Shown: positions 35,465-44,151, counted from the first letter of the stretch. The stretch: 64,000 nucleotides of DNA from Anaeromicrobium sediminis (GCF_002270055.1 NZ_NIBG01000002.1:124001-188000), one strand, 5' to 3'. Program-made: numbers and translations. Notes: generated by a model from the sequence alone, not told the origin.

Positions 35465-35707
35465 GATACAAAAGCAGTAGATATATTTGGCAAAGATGTG
35501 AGTACTAGCGCAGCTTTTTTAGGAATGAAATATCTTTTCCAACGTATTATTGAAGATTATTCTGAGATTGAGTTTATCGAAGCCACAGAAGGTGGTTTGC
35601 GTATAGAGAGAGCAATAAATAAAACTTTTAAAGAAGATTTAGATGTGGCTAGATTATTAAAAAACAGAAGTTTATCAATACATGGATTTATTAAGTCAGT
35701 TAATTGA
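35465..35707 (+). pseudogene. C-terminal remnant of a DUF115/Maf-type glycosylation protein
   Basis: About 80 codons follow a stop at 35462. They read VDIFGKDVSTSAAFLGMKYL and then IEFIEATEGGLRIERA, the 'v.DI.Gn.V.T...F......fe..I....fIdATEGGakI.G' end of DUF115 (MptE-like/Maf) proteins, which act in flagellin and nonulosonate glycosylation. The first ~80% of such a protein is missing. The final codons run into the neuB region. Confidence 0.6.
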
Positions 35708-35805
35708 TGAGTATTATAAGGAAAATAAAGAACTACTTTCAAGAGGCAGTTCATAGATCCAATATATTTAATGACTTTATAAAGAATGGTAGGAGGAGAA
35801 AAAAA

Positions 35806-36678
35806 TTGGAACATAAAAAACCTAAACTTATAGCTGAAATAGGATGTAATCATATGGGGGATATGGAAATAGCAAAACAATTTATAAAAATGGCATCAGT
35901 TTTTTGTGAGGTTAAAACTGTAAAATTTCAAAAAAGAAACAATAGAGAACTTTTGACACCAGAACAGTATGGTGCACCTCATCCTAACCCACATAATTCC
36001 TATGGTAAAACTTATGGTGAACACCGTGAATACCTAGAATTTAATTTAGAACAACATAAAAAATTGAAAAATTATTGTGAGGAGTTTGGTTTAGTATATG
36101 GTTGTTCAGTTTGGGATATGACGTCTGCTAAAGAGATTGCATCACTTACACCTAAATATATTAAAATTCCATCTGCATGTAATAATAATTATGAGATTCT
36201 AGAATGGCTTTGCGAAAATTACAATGGTGAAATTCATGTTTCTTTGGGGATGACAACACACAAAGAAGAACAATCTATTATTGATTTATTTAAAGTAAAG
36301 AATAGAAATAAGGACTTAATTATTTACAGCTGTACATCAGGATATCCTGTTCCTGTTAAGGATATATGTTTGTTAGAAATAACAAGACTTAAAGAAAATT
36401 ATGGGCATTTAGTTAAAGAAATTGGATTTTCAGGACATCATAATGGCATTTCTGTGGATATAGCTGCATACACATTAGGTGCATCTATTATAGAGAGACA
36501 TTTTACATTAAATAGAACATGGAAAGGAACAGATCATGCAGCATCTTTAGAGCCTGATGGATTAAGAAGATTAAATAGGGATTTAAATAATGCGTATAAA
36601 GCATTACGATATAAGGCCAGTGAATTGCTTGAAATAGAAAAACCACAAAGAGAGAAATTAAAATTTCGAAAAAAATAA
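35806..36678 (+). CDS. NeuB-type nonulosonate synthase without SAF domain
   Basis: A 290-residue TIM-barrel enzyme that condenses PEP with a hexosamine-derived aldose. Motifs: PKLIAEIGCNHMGDMEIAKQ, VKFQKRN, YGCSVWDMTSA, KIPSACNNN, VSLGMTT, YSCTSGYP, GFSGHHNGISVDIAA and ERHFTLNRTWKGTDHAASLEP. The C-terminal antifreeze-like SAF domain of usual NeuB/NeuB-type proteins is absent. TTG at 35806 is preferred since AGGAGGAG is correctly spaced; a longer frame from 35704 would start inside the DUF115 remnant. Product: sialic acid, KDN or similar, perhaps as a 9-phosphate given the phosphatase domain two genes on. Confidence 0.85.
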   Translation: MEHKKPKLIAEIGCNHMGDMEIAKQFIKMASVFCEVKTVKFQKRNNRELLTPEQYGAPHPNPHNSYGKTYGEHREYLEFNLEQHKKLKNYCEEFGLVYGCSVWDMTSAKEIASLTPKYIKIPSACNNNYEILEWLCENYNGEIHVSLGMTTHKEEQSIIDLFKVKNRNKDLIIYSCTSGYPVPVKDICLLEITRLKENYGHLVKEIGFSGHHNGISVDIAAYTLGASIIERHFTLNRTWKGTDHAASLEPDGLRRLNRDLNNAYKALRYKASELLEIEKPQREKLKFRKK

Positions 36679-36780
36679 CAAATGTTTCTTCAATGATAAA
36701 TAATTAAATGAATAGAGAAATAATGAGTAATTGTGATGATCATTATTTAACAAATATAAAAAGGTTAGAAGGTATGCTTT

Positions 36781-37101
36781 ATGAAATGTACATTGTGTGA
36801 TAATCAAAATATAGAATTGATTGACGCTAAAATAAGAAGTATAGACAGTAAAGATATGAAGGTATATAAGTGTATGAATTGTGGAGTGCATTTTTTATAT
36901 CCTTATATACAAAGGTATGATATTTCTAATCATATTCAATGGCTAAAGAACAAAGTTCCAGGTGGGCAAGGAATGTATAATCATTTATTTACATCGAATT
37001 TTAAAATAAGTTATGAAAACATGCTAATTGAACAAGGTAAATCAGATACCGTATTTGCCATATGTAAAATTTCAGATAAAGTTGGTGAGCGAAATGATTA
37101 A
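36781..37101 (+). CDS. Zinc-ribbon protein, probably shortened methyltransferase
   Basis: A 106-residue protein. Residues 1-45 hold two CxxC pairs (MKCTLCDNQNIEL and YKCMNCGVHFLYP), as in the zinc ribbon that opens many sugar-biosynthesis SAM methyltransferases. The SAM-binding domain that normally follows is missing; the remaining ~60 residues (YNHLFTSNF..YENMLIEQGKSDTVFAICK) resemble the end of such proteins. I infer an internal deletion. It still overlaps the next gene (its stop lies within ATGATTAA), so it may help couple translation. Confidence 0.5.
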   Translation: MKCTLCDNQNIELIDAKIRSIDSKDMKVYKCMNCGVHFLYPYIQRYDISNHIQWLKNKVPGGQGMYNHLFTSNFKISYENMLIEQGKSDTVFAICKISDKVGERND

Positions 37102-37756
37102 AATGCCTGATTTTAAAAAAAGTTTTGATTATGAAAATGACTTTTATCTATCTTGTGCTACATCAAGGATTGGAAAACTTTTAGCACATTATGAAATATA
37201 TAAAAAAACACTTGGGCTGCCAGGTGAAGTAGTAGAATGTGGTGTTTTTAAAGGTGCATCTTTTACTAGATTTGGGGCATTTAGAGATCTGATTGAAAAT
37301 TCAAACTCAAGAAAATTAATAGGTTTTGATATTTTTGGAAGTTTTCCTGAAACAGAATATGAAGAGGATAAAATAAAGAGAGAACATTTTATAAAAAATG
37401 CTGGAGGAGAAAGTATTTCTGTAGAACAATTAGAAGCGATTTTACAATATAAAAGAATAGATAGAAATATTGAATTGATAAAAGGAGATATAACTAAAAC
37501 AATACCTGAATATCTAGATAAACATCCAGAATTGAAAATATCTTTACTGAATCTTGATACAGATATATATGAGCCTGCTGTCACAATTCTAGAGTATTTA
37601 TATCCACGAATAGTTAAAGGTGGAATTCTCATGCTGGATGATTATGGAGTTTTTCCAGGTGAAACAAAAGCAGTCGATGACTATTTTATAGGAAAGAATG
37701 TTAAAATTGAAAAATTACCCCTTAATGAGACACCTTGTTTTATTATAAAAGACTAA
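37094..37756 (+). CDS. TylF/MycF-like O-methyltransferase
   Basis: A 220-residue SAM-dependent methyltransferase of the TylF family, which methylates sugar hydroxyls or related groups. Family blocks: GEVVECGVFKGASFTRFG (SAM-binding), LIGFDIFGSFPE, IELIKGDITKTIP, LLNLDTDIYEPA and GGILMLDDYGVFPGETKAVDD, with the metal-coordinating Asp residues. It sits between the zinc-ribbon gene and the NeuA fusion, so a nonulosonate or hexose residue in the surface glycan is a likely substrate. The ATG at 37094 lies eight bases before the upstream stop. Confidence 0.82.
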   Translation: MIKMPDFKKSFDYENDFYLSCATSRIGKLLAHYEIYKKTLGLPGEVVECGVFKGASFTRFGAFRDLIENSNSRKLIGFDIFGSFPETEYEEDKIKREHFIKNAGGESISVEQLEAILQYKRIDRNIELIKGDITKTIPEYLDKHPELKISLLNLDTDIYEPAVTILEYLYPRIVKGGILMLDDYGVFPGETKAVDDYFIGKNVKIEKLPLNETPCFIIKD

Positions 37757-37779
37757 GAATGCTCAAGGAGAGTTTAGAT

Positions 37780-38967
37780 ATGGACTATGAAAATATAGCA
37801 TTTATACCATTAAGAGGAGGAAGCAAATCAATCCCTCTTAAGAATATTAAGATAATAAATGAAAGACCACTAGCCTATTGGACCCTTGATGCTGCTACAA
37901 CTTGTAAATATATTGAGAAAGTATTTGTTTCTACAGATAGTGAAGAAATAAAAAAGGTTGTAGAAGATTATGATTCTAATAAGATAGCAGTAGTAGGAAG
38001 GTCTAAGGAGACTGCACAAGACAATTCTTCTACCGAATCTGCTATGCTGGAATTTGTAAATCAGTATAGTTTCAAAAATATTGTTCTCATTCAAGTCACT
38101 TCACCACTTTTAGAAACAGGAGATTTGGATAAAGGATTTGAAATGCTTTTAAATAGAAAATATGATAGTATTCTTTCAGCAGTAAGACAAAAAAGGTTCA
38201 TTTGGTCAAAGAATACTGATGAAAACTACTATCCTCAGAATTATGATTTTCAGAATAGACCGTTAAGACAAAACTTTGAAGGATACTTAGTTGAAAATGG
38301 TGCATTTTATATAACTTCAAAAGAAAGATTATTAGCTTCAAAATGTAGGATTTCGGGTAACATAGGAATTGTTGAAATGAAAGAAGAAACATATTTTGAA
38401 ATAGATGAGTTAAGTGATTGGATTATAGTAGAAGAACTTTTGAAAAAAAGAAAAATAAACAAAGATGAATTCAAAGAAGTTTTGAAAGATATAAAATTAC
38501 TGATAACAGATAGTGATGGCGTTTTAACAGATGGTGGAATGTATTACTCTGAAAATGGTGATGAATTAAAAAAATTTAATACCAAAGATGGTATGGGAGT
38601 ACAGCTTTTAAGAGAACATGGGATAAAAACCATTATTATAACAGGTGAAAATGTTGAAATGGTTAAACGAAGAGGTAAAAAATTAAATATTGAAGAAATA
38701 TATCTGGGGATAAAGGAAAAAGCTCCTTTGGTTAGGAAATTAGCTAAAAAGCATAATATAGAATTGAGTCAAATAGCTTATATTGGAGATGATATAAATG
38801 ATTTAGAAGCTATAAAAATAGTAGGCTTTGGATGTTCTATATGTGATGGCATGGAAAAAGTAAAAAATGTTGCTAGATATATAACCAAAACTAAAGGTGG
38901 GCAAGGTGCATTAAGAGAAGTAGCAGAGTTAATACTAAAAGCAAAATTGGAAGGGAATTTAATATGA
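37780..38967 (+). CDS. CMP-nonulosonate synthetase fused to KdsC-like phosphatase
   Basis: A 395-residue two-domain protein. Residues ~1-225 are a CMP-sialate synthetase: IAFIPLRGGSKSIPLKNIK (a variant of the RxGSKxxxxKN motif), YWTLDAA, FVSTDSEEI, IQVTSPLL, and NRPLRQNFEGYLVENGAFY. Residues ~235-395 are a HAD phosphatase of the KdsC/YrbI type: LLITDSDGVLTDGGMYY, FNTKDGMGVQLL, IITGE and YIGDDINDLEAI. The same pairing is found in mammalian CMAS. Start: ATG at 37780 with AAGGAG upstream. With the NeuB-type enzyme it suggests a route through a 9-phosphate that is dephosphorylated and activated by one polypeptide. Confidence 0.88.
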   Translation: MDYENIAFIPLRGGSKSIPLKNIKIINERPLAYWTLDAATTCKYIEKVFVSTDSEEIKKVVEDYDSNKIAVVGRSKETAQDNSSTESAMLEFVNQYSFKNIVLIQVTSPLLETGDLDKGFEMLLNRKYDSILSAVRQKRFIWSKNTDENYYPQNYDFQNRPLRQNFEGYLVENGAFYITSKERLLASKCRISGNIGIVEMKEETYFEIDELSDWIIVEELLKKRKINKDEFKEVLKDIKLLITDSDGVLTDGGMYYSENGDELKKFNTKDGMGVQLLREHGIKTIIITGENVEMVKRRGKKLNIEEIYLGIKEKAPLVRKLAKKHNIELSQIAYIGDDINDLEAIKIVGFGCSICDGMEKVKNVARYITKTKGGQGALREVAELILKAKLEGNLI

Positions 38968-39203
38968 GTGTAAATCAATTCATTATAATAGAAAATGAAT
39001 CAATAATGAATGCACTAAAGAAAATAGATCTAAATAAAAAAGGTTTCTTAATAATTGTAGATTTAAACAAAAAGGTTTTAGGAACATTAACTGATGGAGA
39101 TATAAGAAGAGCATTTATTAGTGATAATAATATTACTGATAGTATTATCAACATTTATAATAAGAATTTTAATAAACATAATTACCAAGAAAAATATGCA
39201 TAA
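38964..39203 (+). pseudogene. Single CBS-domain fragment
   Basis: A 79-codon frame with one CBS unit (IIENESIMNALKKIDLN.., VDLNKKVLGTLTDGDIRRAF) and a C-terminal tail without similarity. In nonulosonate loci a pair of CBS domains usually precedes a nucleotidyltransferase domain; both the second CBS and the transferase are missing. The fragment overlaps neuA by four bases and its stop overlaps the start of the cupin gene (ATGCATAA), so it may survive as a translated linker in the operon. Confidence 0.55.
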
Positions 39204-39618
39204 ATTATTAATGAAAGATATAAAATTTGATTTAAACTATAATTTTTTATCTATAGATGATTCTATATTAGAGAATGAGATATATAATAGACCCTGGGGT
39301 TTTTATAAAACTACTTTCTCAAATCCATACTCCCAATCCAAAATTATTAAAATAAACCCATTGGGTGAATTAAGTCTTCAAGAACATAAGCATAGAGAAG
39401 AGCATTGGATAGTAATTTATGATATAGGCGATGTAATTTTAGGAGAATCGAAAAAGAAAGTATCAACTGGTAGTTATATATTTATTCCTAAAGGCTGTAA
39501 GCACAAGATAAGTAATCCATCTGAAACGAAGTCTCTTATGATTGCGGAAGTACAACTAGGTGAATACTTTGGAGAAAATGATATTATAAGATATCAAGAT
39601 ATTTATGGAAGAGTATAG
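39196..39618 (+). CDS. Cupin-fold mannose-6-phosphate isomerase-like protein
   Basis: A 140-residue type II cupin like the C-terminal domain of ManC/phosphomannose isomerases. Core motifs: YNRPWGFYKTTF at the N-terminus, LSLQEHKHREEHWIVI (metal-binding His residues), GSYIFIPKGCKHKISNPS and IAEVQLGEYFGENDIIRYQDIYGR. It may interconvert a hexose phosphate for the nonulosonate or mannose branch. ATG at 39196 overlaps the stop of the CBS fragment; no strong ribosome binding site is seen, in line with translational coupling. A terminator follows immediately. Confidence 0.8.
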   Translation: MHKLLMKDIKFDLNYNFLSIDDSILENEIYNRPWGFYKTTFSNPYSQSKIIKINPLGELSLQEHKHREEHWIVIYDIGDVILGESKKKVSTGSYIFIPKGCKHKISNPSETKSLMIAEVQLGEYFGENDIIRYQDIYGRV

Positions 39619-39650
39619 TGACAGAGAAGGATTCTCTGTCATATTTTTAG
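39618..39650 (+). terminator. Terminator of the nonulosonate gene cluster
   Basis: TGACAGAGA-AGGAT-TCTCTGTCA stem followed by TATTTTT, directly after the cupin stop codon. Confidence 0.88.
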
Positions 39651-39694
39651 CGATTATTAAGGAAAATAAAATAAGTAGTATAGATAAATTAAAG

Positions 39695-39746
39695 TTTAAA
39701 ATAAAATGTGTAAACTCATATTATGCCAATGGATGAGTTTACACAT
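39695..39746 (-). terminator. Terminator of the minus-strand glycosyltransferase block
   Basis: ATGTGTAAACTCAT / ATGAGTTTACACAT stem followed on the minus strand by TTTATTTTAA. Confidence 0.8.
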
Positions 39747-39751
39747 GAAAT

Positions 39752-40837
39752 CTATATAATTTTTTGAGTGTTAGATATGTTGTTTAAAACATATTGGAGT
39801 TCTACAAGTGATTTAACCTCATAAAAATTTTCTCTATATGATTTTTTGAATTTTTCATAAAATTTTTCAAACATTACATTCATTTCAGTTTTACTAGCAA
39901 AGTTATTTAATAAGTTACTTAATGAAATGAAATTATTGTTTATATCTTTAAATATAATTCGAGTATTAAGAAATGATGATGAATTATATGTCATGATTAT
40001 TTTATTTTGCTTTTGGGGTTTATTTTCAATATATTCATTTAAATATATTACTTCCCATGGTATATTATGTTCTATAATATTTACATCTAATCCAACAAAT
40101 TTAAGATTACTATGAATTGGATGTTTTTTTAATAGTACTTTATAATCTTTTGCTGCTTTTATTATACTCATTAACAAATATTTTTCTTCAATATAAGATG
40201 TTATATTAGAAGGGGTAAGAGACTGATCTAAAAATAAAATATCCCAATCTTTCTTTTCATGTTTATAGTCAAATATTATGTTTAATTCATCACATATTTC
40301 AAATTTTAAATCACTATCAATATATTTTTTAAATTGAATATCTCTCAAAGGTTTATTTAATTTACTTATATAAAGTTGTTTATCAAACAACCATATTTCA
40401 GAGACTCTATTAAAATCTAATGTATGATAGTTAAATTTCTTGTTCAAATGTTCATCAAATTCTTTTACAAAGTAAGTCCCTAATCCTTCATCAGTTAAAA
40501 TAACTTTTGTTTTATCTAATACAGAATTTATTAAATGATAATTAAAATTAGATCCCCACCATGAAAAAGAATGTAATACATCAATATTTTTTAAATCTAG
40601 TTCATTTATTTGTTGAAGTACAATATTTAATGTTTGACTATTTTCTTTTGCTAAAATAATTTCATCCCAAATATTTAATTTTTTTAAATTCCCATATGCT
40701 TTTCTAACATCACTGCGCCAATCAGAAAGTATGATGATTTTATAGTTACTTTTATATACTGTTTTAGATAATATATATGATACAAATATATGATATGCAG
40801 TTAAGCATGAAAAACAAATTACTTTATTATCGTCCAA
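39752..40837 (-). CDS. Sialyltransferase-like protein (GT52/polysialyltransferase type)
   Basis: A 361-residue GT-B-like protein. The N-terminus (VICFSCLTAYHIFVSYIL) resembles the 'tpyH' start of bacterial lipooligosaccharide sialyltransferases. The middle LTDEGLGTYF and later LLKKHPIHSN fit the conserved 'DEG' and 'HP' motifs reported for bacterial sialyl- and polysialyltransferases. It would use a CMP-nonulosonate made by the neighbouring plus-strand genes, which fits the context well; direct similarity is moderate. It is the last gene of a four-gene minus-strand block, six bases after the next gene. Confidence 0.6.
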   Translation of the reverse strand: MDDNKVICFSCLTAYHIFVSYILSKTVYKSNYKIIILSDWRSDVRKAYGNLKKLNIWDEIILAKENSQTLNIVLQQINELDLKNIDVLHSFSWWGSNFNYHLINSVLDKTKVILTDEGLGTYFVKEFDEHLNKKFNYHTLDFNRVSEIWLFDKQLYISKLNKPLRDIQFKKYIDSDLKFEICDELNIIFDYKHEKKDWDILFLDQSLTPSNITSYIEEKYLLMSIIKAAKDYKVLLKKHPIHSNLKFVGLDVNIIEHNIPWEVIYLNEYIENKPQKQNKIIMTYNSSSFLNTRIIFKDINNNFISLSNLLNNFASKTEMNVMFEKFYEKFKKSYRENFYEVKSLVELQYVLNNISNTQKII

Positions 40838-40843
40838 TTTATT

Positions 40844-42301
40844 TCACTCCTTGATTGATACAGAGTACTGTTCATTTTTTATCTCGTCATTCTTATTAAT
40901 TAAATGTTCTAATATTTTATGCAATATGGTATTTATTTTTCTTTGATCACGAATATCATGTACTCTAAAGTAACTTAAAGGATCTGATATATATATGACT
41001 TTTTCTTTATCAATAGTACTAATCCATGTAAGTAAATTAGCAATAATTTTATCTTGTTTTTCTTTATATATACCAAACTTACTATTTTGTATATCTTTTT
41101 CAATATTTTCTATAATTTTTCGGCTAAATAAGGGGCTGATAATTTCATCAATTACATCAGATATTTTTTTCAAAATAAGATTAAACATAAAATTCCCTTT
41201 TGTTATTGAACTTTTATCAAATAGTTTTCTCGGTATATCAGAATTTTTTAATTGTTTTCCTTCTGCATCTATTAATTCTCTATAGGATGTTACCAAAGAT
41301 ACATTGTCACATTCTAGAAAATAATTTATCATTATATTAATTCTATCCTTATGATATATATCAGTATCTGATATATAGCTAATATATTCACCTGAACTTA
41401 ATTTTAAAAGGGTATTTAAAATATTTGTATCTTGGAATATATTACATTTATAGTATTTAATATTAGGATACTTTTTCAAGTAAGGTTTCGTTATTTCCTT
41501 GCATTCATTATTTAAGCTTCTGTCAATTACAATTATTTCAATGTTTTTGTAAGTTTGATTTACCACACTATCAAGAGCAGTTTTAAAATAACTGATCCTA
41601 CCACATGCTTCTACAAAAATACTCACTAATGGAAATATGTCCTTAGAATAGTTACCTAGAAAGATTTTTCTATATTTTTCATTTTCATCGTTAATATGAG
41701 TAGCGCCACATTCATGGATGCACCATGGTTCATCTTGTTTAGGAATAACAACTTTATATCCTGATTTGGTAAATTCAAGGCTTTGAGAAATATCATAAAA
41801 GCAGTGTCCATCAAAAATGGTTTCTTTCCATGGAATATCATATTGTGTGATCATGATAAGGCTATCTATAGCCTTTACACTTTCATATTCATCTTCTATT
41901 TCATTAAACTGTAAAAGTTCAAGTTTTCCAGTTTGATTATCATAAACTTTACCGTACTTATGCTTTGATTTATTCCAGATGCCACTTGTTGGTATTGTTT
42001 TTGAACCTAATACCCCAATCATTCCTACATTATTGTTATTTTCAAAAATAGACATAAAATTTTTTATAAGATTTTTATTAATAATAAATACATCTTCATG
42101 AATATAAACTTTATATTTGGCATCGGAATCTTGTATCCCTTTATTGTACGCTTTAGTTATACTTTCTACATTTTTAATACATAGAGTTTCAATTTGATAG
42201 CCTTCTGGAACATTTAGATTTTTTATATATAATAATGTTTCTTTATATATATCTTCATTATCAACATAAGTTATAAAACAGATTTTTTTGTTATCAGCCA
42301 T
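40844..42301 (-). CDS. Two-domain glycosyltransferase (Glyco_tranf_2_5 + GT2)
   Basis: A 485-residue protein. Residues ~1-220 form a glycosyltransferase-like domain (KICFITYVDNEDIYKE, KVYIHEDVFI, GMIGVLGSK, PWCIHECG) nearly the same as in the next gene. Residues ~225-450 are a second, GT2-type domain (VSIFVEACGRISYFKTAL, IEIIVIDRSLN, and a likely metal site in SDTDIYH). The GT2 Asp motifs deviate from consensus (VEACGRI for the usual 'PtyN.'), so the second domain may have altered activity. The gene is separated from the upstream gene by 38 bp containing a perfect palindrome. Confidence 0.8.
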   Translation of the reverse strand: MADNKKICFITYVDNEDIYKETLLYIKNLNVPEGYQIETLCIKNVESITKAYNKGIQDSDAKYKVYIHEDVFIINKNLIKNFMSIFENNNNVGMIGVLGSKTIPTSGIWNKSKHKYGKVYDNQTGKLELLQFNEIEDEYESVKAIDSLIMITQYDIPWKETIFDGHCFYDISQSLEFTKSGYKVVIPKQDEPWCIHECGATHINDENEKYRKIFLGNYSKDIFPLVSIFVEACGRISYFKTALDSVVNQTYKNIEIIVIDRSLNNECKEITKPYLKKYPNIKYYKCNIFQDTNILNTLLKLSSGEYISYISDTDIYHKDRINIMINYFLECDNVSLVTSYRELIDAEGKQLKNSDIPRKLFDKSSITKGNFMFNLILKKISDVIDEIISPLFSRKIIENIEKDIQNSKFGIYKEKQDKIIANLLTWISTIDKEKVIYISDPLSYFRVHDIRDQRKINTILHKILEHLINKNDEIKNEQYSVSIKE

Positions 42302-42321
42302 TAATTTTCACCCTTTTCTTA

Positions 42322-42351
42322 AAATTGCTGTAAATTAATTTACAGCAATTT
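42322..42351. repeat. Perfect 30-bp palindrome between the two glycosyltransferase paralogs
   Basis: AAATTGCTGTAAATT followed by its exact reverse complement. It includes the stop codon of the 603-residue transferase. No T run follows on the minus strand, so it is more likely an mRNA-processing or stabilising hairpin than a terminator. Confidence 0.75.
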
Positions 42352-44151
42352 ATCAATTTTTGCACAAATTTTTACCCAACTAAATTTTTCATATGCATAA
42401 TTTTGTACTTCATTACATACTCTTTTTAATTTTGTTTCATTGTGGCAAGCATGTATTAAGAGTTGTGATAATTGCTCAATATTATCTATTTCAAATATAT
42501 CTCCATATTTTTGGTTATCTGTAATATCATTTGCAGATACTATATTTGAACTTATAATATAACATCCTGAGCTTATAGCCTCAGCTAATGCTATACAAAA
42601 GGATTCTGATCTTGAGGTTAAACAAAATATTTTTGATTTGTCATATTCTTTTTTCAGTCTTTCTCTATCTATTATTTTGCCAGTAAATATTATTTTGTCT
42701 TTGAGGTTGGGGCTTTCTTTAAAAAAATTTTCAATATAGGTTTCAAATCCCTTTTCAATTGAACCTATTATTTTTAGTGTCCAATTAGGAATATGAGTAC
42801 TTGCAATTTTAAAAGCTTCCATTAATATTTCTGTAGCTTTTAAATTATTTCCAATTCTTCCAACAGTGCAGATAATATTTTCTTTTTCCTCATATTTAAC
42901 ATCCATTCTATTTTCATAATCATAAGCAAAAAAGCCATTGGGAATGTATGCTACTTTCAAAGACCAATTTTTATTTATATATTCATATAGTTCTTTTGTT
43001 TCTACACTTATTAAATCACATTGATTTAGTATATTTATATTCGTTTTATTGAAAATTTTATCAAAGTTTTTGTTTTTAATTCTTACATTTTCATCTAATT
43101 TTAAGTAAACTTTACCTTTGGGGTTTATATATTTATAAATTTTTATCCAATTAAATGTTCTTGGAATTAACCAATAAATTTGTAATATATCTATTTTTTT
43201 TGCATTTTGAGCTAGATAAGAATATCCATTTATATTGGTATCATGCCAGAAATTGCTACCATCAGCATACTTGCCTATATAGTCAATTTTTAGGCCTTTG
43301 ACTTCTTTATATAAATAAGGAAGATTCTCTCCCTTATAGGCTGCAATACGTGAATCATATCCAAAATATTTATGCATGACATATGGAATCATTCCATAAT
43401 CCTTAATTAGATAGTGATTTGCACATTCTGGTGATAATACAACGAATCTTATTTTTTTATTTTTTTCTTTATTATATTTAGGAGAATATTCTGTTAAATA
43501 ATGATCTAAAAAAAGTTTCTTATAGTGTTCATAGTTGTTATTAATAGTAACGATTCCACAGTCATGTATGCACCATGGTTCATTCTGCTTTGGAATGGCA
43601 ATATCATATCCTGATTTACTAAATTCAACACATTGAGAAATATCATGAAAATGCTGCCCGTCAAAAATGTCTTCTCTCCATGTAATGTCATACTGGGTGA
43701 TCATGATTAGCCCATCTATAGCTTTTACGCTTACACATTCATTTTCTACTTCATGAAGCTGTAAAAGTTGCATTTTTCCAGTATGACTATCGTAGACCTT
43801 CCCATATTTGTCAGTTGATTCGCTCCATATTCCGTTAACAGGTATCTTTTTTGAACCTACTACACCTATCATGCCTATATTCTCGTATTTTTCAAATATA
43901 TTTATAAAATCTTTTATAAAATTTTTATTGGTAATAAATACATCTTCATGAATATAAACTTTATATTTGGCATCTGAATCTCTCATTGCTTTGTTATATG
44001 CTTTAGCTATATTTTCTGCATTTCTAAAACATAAAGTTTCAATTTGATAACCTTCTAAAACATTTAAGTTATTAATATATAATAATGTTTCTTTATATAT
44101 ATCTTCATTATGAACACAAGTTATAAAGCATACTTTTTTGTTATCAGCCAT
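42340..44151 (-). CDS. Two-domain glycosyltransferase (Glyco_tranf_2_5 + GT4)
   Basis: A 603-residue protein. Residues ~1-220 match the N-terminal domain of the downstream paralog (colinear, no indels over about 215 residues). Residues ~230-600 form a GT4-type GT-B transferase: an N-terminal sugar-acceptor Rossmann domain, then IICTVGRIGNNLKATEILME, IIFTGKIIDRERL, and FCLTSRSESFCIALAEAISSG, which contains the donor-binding E(x7)E motif. It probably adds two successive sugars. Start overlaps the stop of the upstream gene by one base (TAATG), so translation is coupled. Confidence 0.82.
   Translation of the reverse strand: MADNKKVCFITCVHNEDIYKETLLYINNLNVLEGYQIETLCFRNAENIAKAYNKAMRDSDAKYKVYIHEDVFITNKNFIKDFINIFEKYENIGMIGVVGSKKIPVNGIWSESTDKYGKVYDSHTGKMQLLQLHEVENECVSVKAIDGLIMITQYDITWREDIFDGQHFHDISQCVEFSKSGYDIAIPKQNEPWCIHDCGIVTINNNYEHYKKLFLDHYLTEYSPKYNKEKNKKIRFVVLSPECANHYLIKDYGMIPYVMHKYFGYDSRIAAYKGENLPYLYKEVKGLKIDYIGKYADGSNFWHDTNINGYSYLAQNAKKIDILQIYWLIPRTFNWIKIYKYINPKGKVYLKLDENVRIKNKNFDKIFNKTNINILNQCDLISVETKELYEYINKNWSLKVAYIPNGFFAYDYENRMDVKYEEKENIICTVGRIGNNLKATEILMEAFKIASTHIPNWTLKIIGSIEKGFETYIENFFKESPNLKDKIIFTGKIIDRERLKKEYDKSKIFCLTSRSESFCIALAEAISSGCYIISSNIVSANDITDNQKYGDIFEIDNIEQLSQLLIHACHNETKLKRVCNEVQNYAYEKFSWVKICAKIDKLL

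Noticed and set aside
39121-39195. Possible 25-residue N-terminal extension of the cupin protein, hydrophobic (IIILLIVLSTFII)
   Set aside because: It overlaps the CBS fragment in another frame, has no ribosome binding site, and the conserved cupin region begins only after 39196.
41656-43691. Two 61-codon minus-strand frames at equal offsets inside the paired glycosyltransferases
   Set aside because: They are alternative-frame shadows of the duplicated N-terminal domain; their equal offset only reflects the duplication.
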